A DNA stretch of 64,000 nt from Salegentibacter_A chungangensis (GTDB lineage: Bacteria; Bacteroidota; Bacteroidia; Flavobacteriales; Flavobacteriaceae): positions 62,001-126,000 of the forward strand of contig NZ_JBHTLI010000003.1 in NCBI RefSeq assembly GCF_042678405.1. The letters are read 5' to 3'. A model generated the notes under the pieces. The model did no database searches. It was not told the DNA's origin and saw only the letters and a list, made by a program, of their open reading frames with translations. This document shows, in pieces, positions 23,711 to 32,774 of this stretch. Every line of letters starts with the position of its first letter. The first letter of the stretch is position 1. Made by a program: the position numbers and the translations under genes.

Positions 23711-26700
23711 ATGAAGCGTTTATTACTCTTACTTTTTATCGCTTTTCTAGGTTTCCTTCCGGCCACGGCCCAGGTAACCACTGCAGAAATAAGCGGAACT
23801 GTTTATTTTGAAGACGGAGAACCTCTACCGGGTGCCAATATCACCGCCGTACACACTCCAACCGGAACCAAATACGGAGCGGTCACTAACTTTGATGGCA
23901 GGTTCAACTTACTCAACCTTCGAGTAGGAGGTCCTTACAAGATTACTATAAGCTTTGTAGGTTTCAACACTGCGGTTTACAATGATGTTAATCTTAGCCT
24001 TGGTGAGACTTACAATCTTGAAGTAAATATGGTTTCAGACGAAACTCAGCTTCAGGAAGTGGTAATTAAAGGAGAAAGAAACCAGATCATTAACAGCGAC
24101 CGTACAGGTGCTGTAACCAGTGTAGGAAGCAAAGAGCTTAAGACTCTGCCTACCATCTCAAGATCTGCTTCAGACTTTTACCGTCTTGAACCAATGGCAT
24201 CCAGCAACGGATCTTTTGGAGGTAGAAACGACCAGTTCAACAACTTTAGCCTTGATGGTTCTATCTTCAACAACCCATTCGGACTAGATGCTGCAACTCC
24301 TGGAGGACAAACCAATGCTCAGCCAATCTCATTAGATGCGATTGAGCAAATTCAGGTTTCTACAGCTCCTTACGATGTAACACAAGCAGGATTTACCGGA
24401 GCCTCTGTAAATGCTGTTACCAAAAGTGGTACTAACCAGATTGAAGGTACAGTTTACGGTTTTTACCGTAATGAAGATATGACCGGAAAGAAAGTAGCCG
24501 GAGATGAAATTATCGTTCCGGACCTTAAACAAGCACAGTACGGAGTTAGTATTGGTGCTCCAATTATCAAAGACAAACTATTTGTTTTTGCAAACTTTGA
24601 AAAAGATGACAGAGAAGATCTTGGATCTAACTTTGTTGCAAGCCGCCCCGGTTTAACGGGAGCAAATGTATCAAGAGTTTCTGCCGAAGATCTTGATTAT
24701 GTATCAAATCAACTTGGAGAGCTTGGATATGAAACAGGTCCTTACGAAGGCTACACCCATATTACAGAATCTACTAAAGGTATCCTAAAGCTTGACTGGA
24801 ACATTAACGATAACCACCGTATGGCGTTTATCTATAACTTCCTGGACGCTTCAAGAGACCTTCCGGCAAACCCTGAAGCTATTGGACGTAGAGGTCCTGA
24901 CCTTACTACCCTACAATACAGAAATTCAGGTTACACTATTAACAATAAAATTGATTCGTGGCTAGTAGAACTTAACTCCAGCTTTGGAAACAATATTTCA
25001 AATAAATTCCAGGCAGGATATACTTTCTTCGATGACAGCCGTGATCCTTTCTCAGCACCTGCACCTCCTATCAACATTCAGGAAGACGGTGTAAGATACA
25101 TTGTAGCAGGACACGAGCCTTTCTCTATCAACAACCGTTTAGAGCAGCACGTTTACCAGATCACCAACAATCTGAACATTGTATCCGGAAGCCATACCTT
25201 CACACTGGGAACAAGCTTTGAGCGCTTTGATTTTGACAACTCTTTTAACCTGGGAGCTTATGATTATCCTGGAAATGAAGAAGAAGGTTACGGACCTGTA
25301 AGTACTTTCTTTGATGCATTCACCAGCGTACGAGCAAACCCTAATTCACCTGGAGGAAGCTTTGAGGAAGCTATCAACAACGGAACTATTGCAGCTGCAC
25401 TTCAGAATGCTCAGAATGTATATGAGAACAGAAATGCAAATGATAGCTGGGCTCTTGCTGAAACCAATGTTGGTCAGCTTGCATTCTACGCACAGGATAA
25501 GTGGAAAATGACAGATGACTTCACTTTCACCTACGGACTTCGTGTAGACAAGCCTTTATATTTCAATACTCTTGACAAGATTCGTGAGAACATAGACCGT
25601 CTTGCAGGAGGTACTTTTCCTGACGGAGATTACCAGCCAGGCATCACTTATTACAATGAAAACGGCGACCCTACAAAACTTAACAGCCTTGAGTTACCAT
25701 CTAACGACCTTTTATGGTCTCCAAGAGTTGGATTCAACTGGGATGTTTTAGGAAACAATAAGCTTCAGTTAAGAGGTGGTTCAGGAATCTTTACCGGTAG
25801 ACTTCCATTTGTATGGATAGGAAACCAGGTAGCCAACCCTGCTTTCTACTTCTACCAGACTACTGCACCTAACTTTAAGTACCCACAAGTTTGGAGAAAC
25901 AGCTTAGGAGCCGATTATAAGTTTGAAAACGGTTTACTTGCTACGACCGACCTTGTTTACACCAAAGATATCAATGCTCAAATGGTAAGAAACTATGGTT
26001 TAGCAAGACCATCAGGTAACCTGAACGGAGTTGACAACAGACCTGTTTATCTGGAATCTGACCGTGCTGTAAACGAATTTGGTGGAGTAACTAATGCTTA
26101 CGTGTTTACTAATACAGATGTTGGATATTCATTCAACTGGTCTACCAAATTCAGCAAAACCTTTGAAAATGGGCTTTACGCAAGTGTAGCTTATAACTTT
26201 TTAAAGGTTGAGGACGCAAGTTCATTAGATGCAGAGATCTCAAGTGATGCTTATGACCGTAATCCAGCATTAGGCCACGTGAACGAAGCTGTAAGCTCTG
26301 CTTCAAGATATGGTGACAAGCACCGTATTGTTGGGCAGCTGAACAAGCAATTCACTTACGGTAATAATGACCAATGGAGAACTTCTATCGGGGCATTTTT
26401 CGAATATGCACAGGGAGGGAGATTCTCTTACACTTACTCAGGAGATATCAACAACGACGGATCTGTATTGAACGATCTTATTTATATCCCTACTGAAAGC
26501 GAACTTGACTCTTACACTTTTACAGGTGATGCAAGCGAACAGGAAACTCAGCGTGCAGCTTTAGAATCTTTCATCGAGCAGGACGATTACCTGAGCGAAA
26601 ACAGAGGTCAGTATGCTGAAAAGTATGGAATCTTAAGCCCGTGGAGAGGAAGATGGGATGTGAAGTTCCTTCAGGACTACAACTTTAAAGTTGGTGAAAA

Positions 26701-26929
26701 AACCAACACTATACAGTTGAGTCTTGATATCCTTAACTTCGGTAACCTGTTGAACTCTGACTGGGGTGTGATAGAGAGACCGGTTAACGACCAGCCGATT
26801 GGAGTTAGCGTTGATGAGAACAACAACCCGGTTTACTCATTCGATCCAGATCAAGAGAGTACGTTTGCCTATGACTTTAGTCTTCAGTCAAGATGGCAGG
26901 CACAGGTAGGTCTTAGATATATCTTCTAA
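23711..26929 (+). CDS. Oar-type TonB-dependent receptor / outer-membrane protein
   Basis: A 1072-residue outer-membrane protein. Signal peptide (about 1-21, ending ATAQ), a carboxypeptidase-regulatory-like domain (about 24-110; ISGTVYFEDGEPLPGANI), then a plug domain with IINSDRTGAVTSVGSKEL and the GASVNAVTKSGTNQIEGTVYGF block, then a long 22-strand-type barrel ending in an aromatic residue (VGLRYIF). Oar-type proteins are abundant in Bacteroidota and are thought to take up large substrates or act in adhesion; the ligand is unknown. An upstream ATG at 23615 would add 32 residues ahead of the signal peptide and overlap the promoter, so ATG 23711 was chosen. No SusD partner follows. Confidence 0.93.
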   Translation: MKRLLLLLFIAFLGFLPATAQVTTAEISGTVYFEDGEPLPGANITAVHTPTGTKYGAVTNFDGRFNLLNLRVGGPYKITISFVGFNTAVYNDVNLSLGETYNLEVNMVSDETQLQEVVIKGERNQIINSDRTGAVTSVGSKELKTLPTISRSASDFYRLEPMASSNGSFGGRNDQFNNFSLDGSIFNNPFGLDAATPGGQTNAQPISLDAIEQIQVSTAPYDVTQAGFTGASVNAVTKSGTNQIEGTVYGFYRNEDMTGKKVAGDEIIVPDLKQAQYGVSIGAPIIKDKLFVFANFEKDDREDLGSNFVASRPGLTGANVSRVSAEDLDYVSNQLGELGYETGPYEGYTHITESTKGILKLDWNINDNHRMAFIYNFLDASRDLPANPEAIGRRGPDLTTLQYRNSGYTINNKIDSWLVELNSSFGNNISNKFQAGYTFFDDSRDPFSAPAPPINIQEDGVRYIVAGHEPFSINNRLEQHVYQITNNLNIVSGSHTFTLGTSFERFDFDNSFNLGAYDYPGNEEEGYGPVSTFFDAFTSVRANPNSPGGSFEEAINNGTIAAALQNAQNVYENRNANDSWALAETNVGQLAFYAQDKWKMTDDFTFTYGLRVDKPLYFNTLDKIRENIDRLAGGTFPDGDYQPGITYYNENGDPTKLNSLELPSNDLLWSPRVGFNWDVLGNNKLQLRGGSGIFTGRLPFVWIGNQVANPAFYFYQTTAPNFKYPQVWRNSLGADYKFENGLLATTDLVYTKDINAQMVRNYGLARPSGNLNGVDNRPVYLESDRAVNEFGGVTNAYVFTNTDVGYSFNWSTKFSKTFENGLYASVAYNFLKVEDASSLDAEISSDAYDRNPALGHVNEAVSSASRYGDKHRIVGQLNKQFTYGNNDQWRTSIGAFFEYAQGGRFSYTYSGDINNDGSVLNDLIYIPTESELDSYTFTGDASEQETQRAALESFIEQDDYLSENRGQYAEKYGILSPWRGRWDVKFLQDYNFKVGEKTNTIQLSLDILNFGNLLNSDWGVIERPVNDQPIGVSVDENNNPVYSFDPDQESTFAYDFSLQSRWQAQVGLRYIF

Positions 26930-26950
26930 AACCACCTGAACACAAATATA

Positions 26951-26986
26951 AAATCCCGCCAGGTATTCCTGAGCGGGATTTTTTTA
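26951..26986 (+). terminator. terminator after Oar-type receptor gene
   Basis: AAATCCCGC (26951-26959) pairs with GCGGGATTT (26973-26981), extended by an inner CAGG/CCTG with one bulged A, followed by a T-run. It lies between convergent genes. Confidence 0.88.
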
Positions 26987-27000
26987 TTTAGAAGGTCTGA

Positions 27001-27681
27001 TTAGCTTAAAATAAAGTCGGCGGCCATTTGGGCGTGAAGATCGGTGGTTGCCAGTAACGGAACATCAGTATCCTCCTGTTTCAGCAACATTGGAAGCTCT
27101 GTACACCCAAGAATTATCCCTTCTGCTCCATTTTCTTTTAATATTTGAATTTGATCCAGGTAGAATTTCTTTGCCCCCTCGCTAAATACTCCGCGAGTCA
27201 GCTCTTCTGAAATATACTTATGAGTCTCTTCCCGGTATTCCGGTTCAGGAATAATAGTCTCTATATTAAAATTAGATTTCAGCCGATCCTGGATAAAGCC
27301 TTTAGTCATTACCGGTTTTGTACCAAGCAGCCCTAATTTTGAAAGCTGAAGCCTTTCCGCTTCTTTACCGGCAGCATCGGCTACATGAAGAATGGGCACT
27401 CCTATTTTTGGCTGTACAAATTCGTAAACAAGATGCGGAGTATTGGCACATATAACTATGGCCTCTGCTCCCGCATTTTCCAGCTTTTGGGAAGTTTCGA
27501 GATAAGTCTTATTGATTTCGTTCCAGTCTCCTCTACGCATCAATTCCACGTTAAGGCTGTGAATTATTAATGGAGGATTTCCCTGTGAACCTATCTTCTT
27601 GCCCACATTCTCATTAATCATTCTGTAATATTCTATGGTTGAGTGCCAGGAGGTACCTCCAATCATTCCGAGAGTTTTCAT
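27001..27681 (-). CDS. aspartate/glutamate racemase-family protein
   Basis: A 226-residue enzyme of the Asp/Glu racemase family. It opens with LGMIGGTSWHSTIEYYR, typical of YgeA/RacD-type proteins, and has the two active-site cysteines in VICANTPH (about residue 81) and ILGCTELP (about residue 193). These two-cysteine enzymes interconvert L- and D-amino acids without cofactor, often broad in specificity. Both cysteines are present, so it should be active. A longer frame from 27726 adds 15 residues not seen in the family; ATG 27681 was chosen. It is convergent with the Oar-type receptor gene. Confidence 0.9.
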   Translation of the reverse strand: MKTLGMIGGTSWHSTIEYYRMINENVGKKIGSQGNPPLIIHSLNVELMRRGDWNEINKTYLETSQKLENAGAEAIVICANTPHLVYEFVQPKIGVPILHVADAAGKEAERLQLSKLGLLGTKPVMTKGFIQDRLKSNFNIETIIPEPEYREETHKYISEELTRGVFSEGAKKFYLDQIQILKENGAEGIILGCTELPMLLKQEDTDVPLLATTDLHAQMAADFILS

Positions 27682-27760
27682 AATAAATTGATTTTCCAAT
27701 AAATTTAGACAATCTAGGCCTTTCATAAAGTAACACAGGTTGCAAAATGATTATATCAAT

Positions 27761-27796
27761 AAAAAAAGCCCGAGCTTTTGCCCAGGCTTTTTTTAT
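27761..27796 (-). terminator. terminator for the leftward outer-membrane protein gene
   Basis: A-run plus GCC (27761-27770) pairs with GGC plus T-run (27785-27794). It lies 18 bases beyond the stop of the gene at 27814, in the correct orientation. Confidence 0.7.
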
Positions 27797-27813
27797 ATAT
27801 TATGAATCAAAGA

Positions 27814-28500
27814 CTAGAAATAGCAATTCCCGCCACGTCTTCTTCCGGCCTTTTCACTGTCTCCAATTTTGAAAGCCACACTGAAAAGGATTTGGTTTAA
27901 TCTCATGTCATTATCTTCTCGAGAAAGATTTATTCCATACTCGCCATTTCTTATATCAATATCTTGAGGCTCTTTAGTTGCTAAAGAATGATCATATCTA
28001 AGGTCTAATTCAAATCTCCCAATGTTAAACTTTACTCCTGCTTGAGCTGATAAAGGTGAGTTTTGCACGACAATCTCCTGATCTGTAGGCTGAGTACCCT
28101 CAAGAGTGGAAGTAATAACACTTTGGTAAGCCGGCCCAGCATATATATCTATAGGTCCATAGATATTATACCCAACTAAAAGAGGTATGCTTAATCTATC
28201 TACTGAAAAACTAGCTACTTTACTCGGAAAGGGAAATTCAGTTTCAAGTGTATTATAATAAGCTTCCGGACGGATCAAAATCTTACCAAATTTGAGCTGG
28301 AAGAAAACTCCACCATGAAATCCAATCTTGGAATCTGCCTGGTACGTACCAACAGTAAAAATACCACCAGAACTTTCGCTTGTGATTTCTCCTCCTATAT
28401 TATAGTTAGCTCCGCCCTTAACTCCAAAACTATACTCCTGTGCCTGGGCAAAAGAAAAGTAAAATCCTGCAATTAAGATCAATAGAAATTTTTTATTCAT
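27814..28500 (-). CDS. porin-family outer-membrane beta-barrel protein
   Basis: A 228-residue protein with a signal peptide (about 1-20, ending AQAQ) and an opening GVKGGANYNIGGEI, the usual start of small Bacteroidota outer-membrane barrels (OMP_b-brl type). Strands such as VGYNIYGPIDIYAGPAY and AQAGVKFNIGRFELDLRYDHSL, and a late QILFSVAFKIG strand, support an eight-strand barrel. Unusually, about 13 residues follow that strand (SEKAGRRRGGNCYF), ending in Cys-Tyr-Phe. Function is unknown. It has its own terminator. Confidence 0.85.
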   Translation of the reverse strand: MNKKFLLILIAGFYFSFAQAQEYSFGVKGGANYNIGGEITSESSGGIFTVGTYQADSKIGFHGGVFFQLKFGKILIRPEAYYNTLETEFPFPSKVASFSVDRLSIPLLVGYNIYGPIDIYAGPAYQSVITSTLEGTQPTDQEIVVQNSPLSAQAGVKFNIGRFELDLRYDHSLATKEPQDIDIRNGEYGINLSREDNDMRLNQILFSVAFKIGDSEKAGRRRGGNCYF

Positions 28501-28615
28501 ACCAGTTAATTTAAATAGGTCAAGATACCGGGTAAATATATCAATTAAATAAAATATTCAAATAAACTCCCGCTATCTTTTTAACGTAAAATATCGGCCA
28601 AACGTATACTAAATA

Positions 28616-28645
28616 AAAAAAGCACCAAAAATTGGTGCTTTTTAT
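28616..28645 (-). terminator. terminator for the subtilase gene
   Basis: AGCACCAA (28621-28628) pairs with TTGGTGCT (28632-28639), flanked by an A-run and a T-run. It lies just beyond the stop of the gene ending at 28663. Confidence 0.85.
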
Positions 28646-28662
28646 CATTAAGTCAAGTTGGA

Positions 28663-29898
28663 TTAATGAACAATAATAGGGTCTGCATTCCCGTCAGGAT
28701 CACCGCTTACGACACCATCAGTAGATGCATTTCCTAATAATAATATCCCTGCAGCATGCGGAGATGCCATAGACGTACCGCTAATGGTATTATAACCTCC
28801 ATCTTTCCAGGTAGACTTGATCGCAACACCAGGTGCAGCGTAATCTACCGGTGGGTTTCCATAATTAGAGAAAGAAGCCCAGCTGTCAGTATTATCCATC
28901 GCAGAAATCGTTACAATATTAGATCCGTTGGCACGTGCTGGTGAATGGTTATTAGCATCATCGCTTTCATTACCTGCGGCAAGGGCGAATTTAATTCCGT
29001 TTTCGGAAGCTGCAACTACTGCGTCATCTAAAGCCTGAGACACTGGTCCTCCAAGACTCATATTGGCAACATCTCCCGACTGTCCGTTAGCGGCTACATA
29101 GTCTACCCCGGCTATTACTCCAGAGTAAGAACCACTACCACGACTGTCAAGAACTTTTACAGGAATCACGGTTGCGCCAGGAGCAACACCAATAACACCA
29201 ATTTCATTGTTAATGGCTGCAATAGTACCTGCAACGTGTGATCCGTGACCGTTACCATCATCCAGAGATTTAGCATCTTTTCCAGAAGTAAAGGCGTTAA
29301 AACCTCTGGCAGCATCTACATTCAGATCAGGGTGATCAAGATCGATCCCGGTATCGATAACCCAGGCTACACCAGATCCGGTATAATCTGCTATCCCGTT
29401 AACACGGGCAATACCATAAGGAGTTTCCTGGCCGGAACCGCCACCTCCAGGATCGCCATCACAAGGTCCTCCGCTTGGAGTACCACAAGGCGGAGCGAAA
29501 GTTACGATCTTATCTTCTTCAATATACGCAACTTCTTTTTTGTTACTAAGTAACTCTGCCTGTTTTGCAGATAATCTAAGCGCGGCACCGTTTACTGTAT
29601 GACTGAAAACCGCCAGGATCTCTGAGTCATCAATTCCGGTACTTGCAAGCATTTGTCTTGTTCTGGATTGCACCGCCTCCTGAGCCCGGGCATAATCCTG
29701 TGGGAACCTCTTCCCTTCATCCCCCGTAACAGAGGTATTATAAACAACAATGTATTGCCCTTCGATCATTTGCGAAGAAGAAGGAGCTACAAGTTGCTCT
29801 TCCGGCTGTTGTTCATTTTTTGCATCCTGAGAACAGGAAATTAGAAAGGCAGCTGCAAGTGCTGAAGCCGCCAATGGTCGTAAGTTGTTTAAAAACAT
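28663..29898 (-). CDS. S8 (subtilisin/proteinase K-like) serine protease lipoprotein
   Basis: A 411-residue secreted protease. Lipobox LISC (Cys22) indicates a lipoprotein. An inhibitor-I9 propeptide (YIVVYN to YIEEDKIVTF, about 49-135) precedes a Gly-rich Cys-containing linker, then the catalytic domain with Asp in VIDTGIDLDHPDL (about 182), His in GNGHGSHVAGT (about 219) and Ser in GTSMASPHAAG (about 374), plus the oxyanion Asn in AAGNESDDANN. The domain order fits the proteinase K subgroup. It likely degrades extracellular protein while tethered to the cell. It is flanked by terminators, so it is monocistronic. Confidence 0.94.
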   Translation of the reverse strand: MFLNNLRPLAASALAAAFLISCSQDAKNEQQPEEQLVAPSSSQMIEGQYIVVYNTSVTGDEGKRFPQDYARAQEAVQSRTRQMLASTGIDDSEILAVFSHTVNGAALRLSAKQAELLSNKKEVAYIEEDKIVTFAPPCGTPSGGPCDGDPGGGGSGQETPYGIARVNGIADYTGSGVAWVIDTGIDLDHPDLNVDAARGFNAFTSGKDAKSLDDGNGHGSHVAGTIAAINNEIGVIGVAPGATVIPVKVLDSRGSGSYSGVIAGVDYVAANGQSGDVANMSLGGPVSQALDDAVVAASENGIKFALAAGNESDDANNHSPARANGSNIVTISAMDNTDSWASFSNYGNPPVDYAAPGVAIKSTWKDGGYNTISGTSMASPHAAGILLLGNASTDGVVSGDPDGNADPIIVH

Positions 29899-30033
29899 TT
29901 GCTAAGTTTTTAGTTAAAAATAGGTTAATAGATGTATCAAATCTATAATTTTATCGACAAATTGCAAATTTTATCGGCATAATAATCAAAAAAACATAAA
30001 AAACATTAAAAATTTTATTATTAGTGTCAATAA

Positions 30034-30061
30034 AAAAAGCCACCGAAATCGGTGGCTTTTT
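30034..30061 (-). terminator. terminator for the rhodanese pair
   Basis: GCCACCGA (30039-30046) pairs with TCGGTGGC (30049-30056) with A-run and T-run flanks. It lies beyond the stop of the leftward rhodanese gene at 30082. Confidence 0.88.
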
Positions 30062-30081
30062 AACTTTTTTGGTGATAAATT

Positions 30082-30480
30082 CTAATCAGCTTTGTTTTCC
30101 TCCTGCACCCATTTGGCTATACCTCCTTCAAGTTCATATATCTTTTTAAAACCTGATTTTTGAAGAATTTCAACAGCTCTTTTGCTGGTCACCCCCCTGT
30201 AGCAATAAACAATTACCGGTTTATCTTTATCAAGAGCATTTATATTCTCTTTGAAATTTTCATCGTAAACGATATTCTCCGCACTAAGAATATGAGATGA
30301 AGCAAAATCCTTTTTTAATCTTAAATCGACTAACTGTACATCGTCCATTTTTAACTGCGTCTTCATCTCCTGAACACTAATAAGTTGTGCATTTGCTTCA
30401 ACAGCCTTGGCCTTTTTACAGGACTGAAGACCAATAAGGCTTAAAAGACCAAGCGCAAAAAACAATCTGAACTGTGACAT
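30082..30480 (-). CDS. rhodanese-domain lipoprotein
   Basis: A 132-residue protein with a lipobox LQSC (about residue 20), placing it outside the cytoplasm. A single rhodanese domain follows (VQLVDLRLKKDFASSHIL), with active-site Cys in YCYRGVTSKRA (about residue 94). Rhodaneses carry sulfur as a persulfide; exported ones may take part in thiol or sulfur handling in the periplasm. A longer start at 30507 would overlap the upstream gene by 25 bases; ATG 30480 sits correctly before the signal peptide. It is 2 bases after a cytoplasmic rhodanese gene, forming an operon. Confidence 0.88.
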   Translation of the reverse strand: MSQFRLFFALGLLSLIGLQSCKKAKAVEANAQLISVQEMKTQLKMDDVQLVDLRLKKDFASSHILSAENIVYDENFKENINALDKDKPVIVYCYRGVTSKRAVEILQKSGFKKIYELEGGIAKWVQEENKAD

Positions 30481-30482
30481 AA

Positions 30483-30794
30483 TTAACTGGTTTTTTCTCC
30501 CTGCCATTCCATAAATCCACCGGCAAGATTATAGGTTTCATCAAAACCCATCTGATCCATCATCATACAGGCCTGGGCACTTCGTTTTCCAGACCGGCAA
30601 TAAATATAGTAGCTTTTATCTTTTGGGAGCTTTTCAATTTCTTCCATAAATTCCTGAGCTTTGTAAATATCGATATTCTTCGCATTAGGAATATAGCCTT
30701 CATCTACTTCTTCTTCCGTACGCACATCAAGGATAACAGCATTATCGTCTTTCTCCAACTGCGCTCTCCATTCTTCCTGATTTAGTTCTTTCAT
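30483..30794 (-). CDS. cytoplasmic rhodanese-like sulfurtransferase
   Basis: A 103-residue single-domain rhodanese without signal peptide. It has VILDVRTEEEVDEGYIPNA (about 20-38) and the active-site loop YCRSGKRSAQA (Cys at about 69). The length fits GlpE/PspE-type single-domain sulfurtransferases that accept sulfur on the active cysteine. It is the first gene of a pair whose second member is an exported lipoprotein rhodanese, suggesting sulfur handling on both sides of the membrane (inference). Confidence 0.9.
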   Translation of the reverse strand: MKELNQEEWRAQLEKDDNAVILDVRTEEEVDEGYIPNAKNIDIYKAQEFMEEIEKLPKDKSYYIYCRSGKRSAQACMMMDQMGFDETYNLAGGFMEWQGEKTS

Positions 30795-30951
30795 AATTTT
30801 AAACAGACTTTGGGTTCTTTAATAAAAAGTAAAGATAAATGAATCTTTAAATAGCGTCAAAGAGGAAGCAATGAAAACTTTTTCTCCTAAACAGGATTAT
30901 GCTTTCCAATAACTTTAACAAAGTTTTAGTTTTTACAAATCAAAACTTCCT

Positions 30952-30970
30952 TATATTTGTACATACAAAT
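30952..30970 (+). promoter_or_regulatory. marR promoter -7 element with overlapping palindromic operator
   Basis: TATATTTG (30952-30959) is a -7 element. Overlapping it, ATTTGTA-CA-TACAAAT (30955-30970) is a perfect 7-2-7 palindrome. The MarR gene starts at 30983. A palindrome over the promoter of a MarR gene is the usual place for autorepression; binding is inferred, not shown. Confidence 0.65.
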
Positions 30971-30982
30971 GTTGTACAGACA

Positions 30983-31435
30983 ATGGATGTTGAAGAACAC
31001 ATAAAGACCAATAATAAACTGCCTTCTTACAGGAGGCTTATCCTGAACACCTTGTTCTCTGCCAATTATATGAACGAGAAGATAGTCGAGGTGCTAAAGG
31101 AGTTCGACATCTCTGAACCACAATTTAATGTGCTTCGGATTTTAAGAGGGCAAAAAGGAAAGCCCGCTAACCTTTCCACAATCCAGGAAAGAATGATCAG
31201 CAGGATGAGCAATACCACAAGATTGGTAGATAAGCTTATTAAAAAGGACCTTGTAAAAAGAGTGACCTGCGAAAACAACAGGAGAAAGGTAGAGATCACC
31301 ATCACTCCAGAGGGTTTAAAACTGCTTGATAAAATAGATCCTGTTTTTGAGGAAGCCGAAAAAGAAGTGGTGAAAAATTTAAATGAAAAAGAAGTGGAGA
31401 CTCTCATAGAGCTCCTGAATAAATTAAGGAAATAA
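30983..31435 (+). CDS. MarR-family transcriptional regulator
   Basis: A 150-residue winged-helix regulator. Helices lead to ISEPQFNVLRILRG, the recognition region LSTIQERMISRMSNTTRLVDKLIKKDLV (about 66-93) and the wing VTCENNRRKVEITITPEG. MarR proteins bind palindromes as dimers and release DNA on binding phenolic or oxidising ligands. A near-perfect palindrome covers its own promoter. The start at 30983 (MDVEEHIK) was chosen; an upstream ATG at 30899 would read through the promoter. It leads an operon with a nitroreductase and a YceI protein, so these are its likely targets. Confidence 0.93.
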   Translation: MDVEEHIKTNNKLPSYRRLILNTLFSANYMNEKIVEVLKEFDISEPQFNVLRILRGQKGKPANLSTIQERMISRMSNTTRLVDKLIKKDLVKRVTCENNRRKVEITITPEGLKLLDKIDPVFEEAEKEVVKNLNEKEVETLIELLNKLRK

Positions 31436-31444
31436 AAAATTGCT

Positions 31445-32077
31445 ATGGAAAAGTATAATGAAAATTTAAACTGGCGTTATGCCACAAAAAAGTTTGACCC
31501 TGAACAAAAGCTAAGTAAAGATCAGGTAGAAACCTTATTGGAAAGCATTCAGTTATCAGCATCTTCTTACGGACTTCAGCCTTATGAAGTGTTTGTAATA
31601 GAGGACGAAGACATTCGGAAAAAGCTTAAAGCTGCTTCCTGGGATCAGCCTCAAATCACAGATGCTTCTCACCTGCTGGTTTTCGCAAATCTTACGGAGA
31701 TCAATGAGGACTATGTAAACTCATATTTGAAGAACATCAGCAAAACCCGCAAACTCGATCTTGAAAAGCTGAAAGGTCTTGAGGATATGCTTAAAAATAC
31801 GGTGCTTCAGTTCTCTCAGGAAGAAAAAAGTATTTGGGCTGCCAATCAGGCTTATATCGCCTTAGGAAATTTCCTTTCCGCAGCTGCAAGTCAGAAAATT
31901 GACACCTGCCCAATGGAAGGTTTCGATGCCGCTAAATATGATGAAATTCTTGGCTTAAAAGACAAAGGACTTACCACAGCGGTAATTGCCACAATGGGCT
32001 TTAGAAGCGAAGAAGACCAGGCCCAGCACGCAACCAAAGTCAGGAAAAACAAAGAAGAATTATTTCACTTAATTTAA
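31445..32077 (+). CDS. NAD(P)H-dependent nitroreductase-family oxidoreductase
   Basis: A 210-residue flavoprotein of the NfsB/nitroreductase family. The opening LNWRYATKKFDP is the typical FMN-contacting segment, ASSYGLQPYEVFVIED the next conserved block, and DTCPMEGFDAAKYDEILGL near the C-terminal part matches NfsB-type proteins. FMN enzymes of this group reduce nitroaromatics, quinones or other electrophiles with NAD(P)H. It lies 9 bases after a MarR gene, a common pairing in which the regulator senses an electrophile that the enzyme removes. Confidence 0.93.
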   Translation: MEKYNENLNWRYATKKFDPEQKLSKDQVETLLESIQLSASSYGLQPYEVFVIEDEDIRKKLKAASWDQPQITDASHLLVFANLTEINEDYVNSYLKNISKTRKLDLEKLKGLEDMLKNTVLQFSQEEKSIWAANQAYIALGNFLSAAASQKIDTCPMEGFDAAKYDEILGLKDKGLTTAVIATMGFRSEEDQAQHATKVRKNKEELFHLI

Positions 32078-32103
32078 TATAAACTTTAAAAATAAAAATT
32101 GTT

Positions 32104-32673
32104 ATGAAAAAGAATCTTTTAAAAGGAGCCGTGGCTTCAGCGATTGTTCTAGCCACTGTTGCATTTACAAATGTAAAGAAACAGATAGATGTAAAGTCTA
32201 GTGAAGTTACCTGGACCGGTGAAAAAGTTACCGGATCTCACGAAGGAACCATCGAGTTCAAAGACGGCTATCTTAGCGTTGATGATGACAAGATCCTTGG
32301 GGGTGAATTCATTATCGATATGACTTCCATCAATGTTACCGACCTTGAAGGAGACAACAAGGCTAAACTTGAAGGCCACCTGAAGTCTGATGATTTCTTT
32401 GGGGTAGCAAATCACCCAACTTCGAAATTAGTCATTACAAGCGCTTCAAAAAAGTCAGGTAATACTTACGGAGTTGTTGGAGATCTTACTATAAAAGGCA
32501 AAACTAATCCAGTCACTTTCGATTTAGTTTGGGATGGGGATACAGCCACTGCAGACCTTAGCATAGACCGTACAAAGTATGATGTGCGTTACGGTTCAGG
32601 AAGCTTCTTCGATAACCTTGGAGACAAAACCATCTATGATAATTTCGATCTTGAAGTAGAACTGAAATTCTAA
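32104..32673 (+). CDS. YceI-family secreted protein
   Basis: A 189-residue protein with a signal-like hydrophobic N-terminus (about 1-22) and a YceI lipocalin-like barrel: SSEVTWTGEKVTGSHEGTI, then LEGHLKSDDFFGVANHPTSKLVI, KGKTNPVTFDL and the C-terminal GDKTIYDNFDLEVELKF. YceI proteins bind polyisoprenoids or similar lipids in the periplasm. It is the third gene of the marR-nitroreductase operon and is followed by a terminator, so it probably shares MarR control. Confidence 0.93.
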   Translation: MKKNLLKGAVASAIVLATVAFTNVKKQIDVKSSEVTWTGEKVTGSHEGTIEFKDGYLSVDDDKILGGEFIIDMTSINVTDLEGDNKAKLEGHLKSDDFFGVANHPTSKLVITSASKKSGNTYGVVGDLTIKGKTNPVTFDLVWDGDTATADLSIDRTKYDVRYGSGSFFDNLGDKTIYDNFDLEVELKF

Positions 32674-32691
32674 TTTAATTTTGATTACCAT

Positions 32692-32727
32692 AAAACCCCG
32701 TTTTAAATTTAAAGCGGGGTTTTATTT
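32692..32727 (+). terminator. terminator of the marR operon
   Basis: AAAACCCCG (32692-32700) pairs with CGGGGTTTT (32715-32723), with an inner TTTAAA/TTTAAA stem, then T-rich sequence. It insulates the trp promoter that follows. Confidence 0.85.
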
Positions 32728-32737
32728 TTAAAAAATG

Positions 32738-32768
32738 TTTGTTTATTGAACTTTCGTTTCTATCTTTG
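32738..32768 (+). promoter_or_regulatory. trp operon promoter (TTTG-N19-TATCTTTG)
   Basis: TTTG (32738-32741) and TATCTTTG (32761-32768) have the ideal 19-base spacing of Bacteroidota promoters. The predicted transcription start falls around 32773-32776, at or next to the ATG of the Trp-rich leader peptide (32775). Confidence 0.85.
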
Positions 32769-32774
32769 AAGCAA

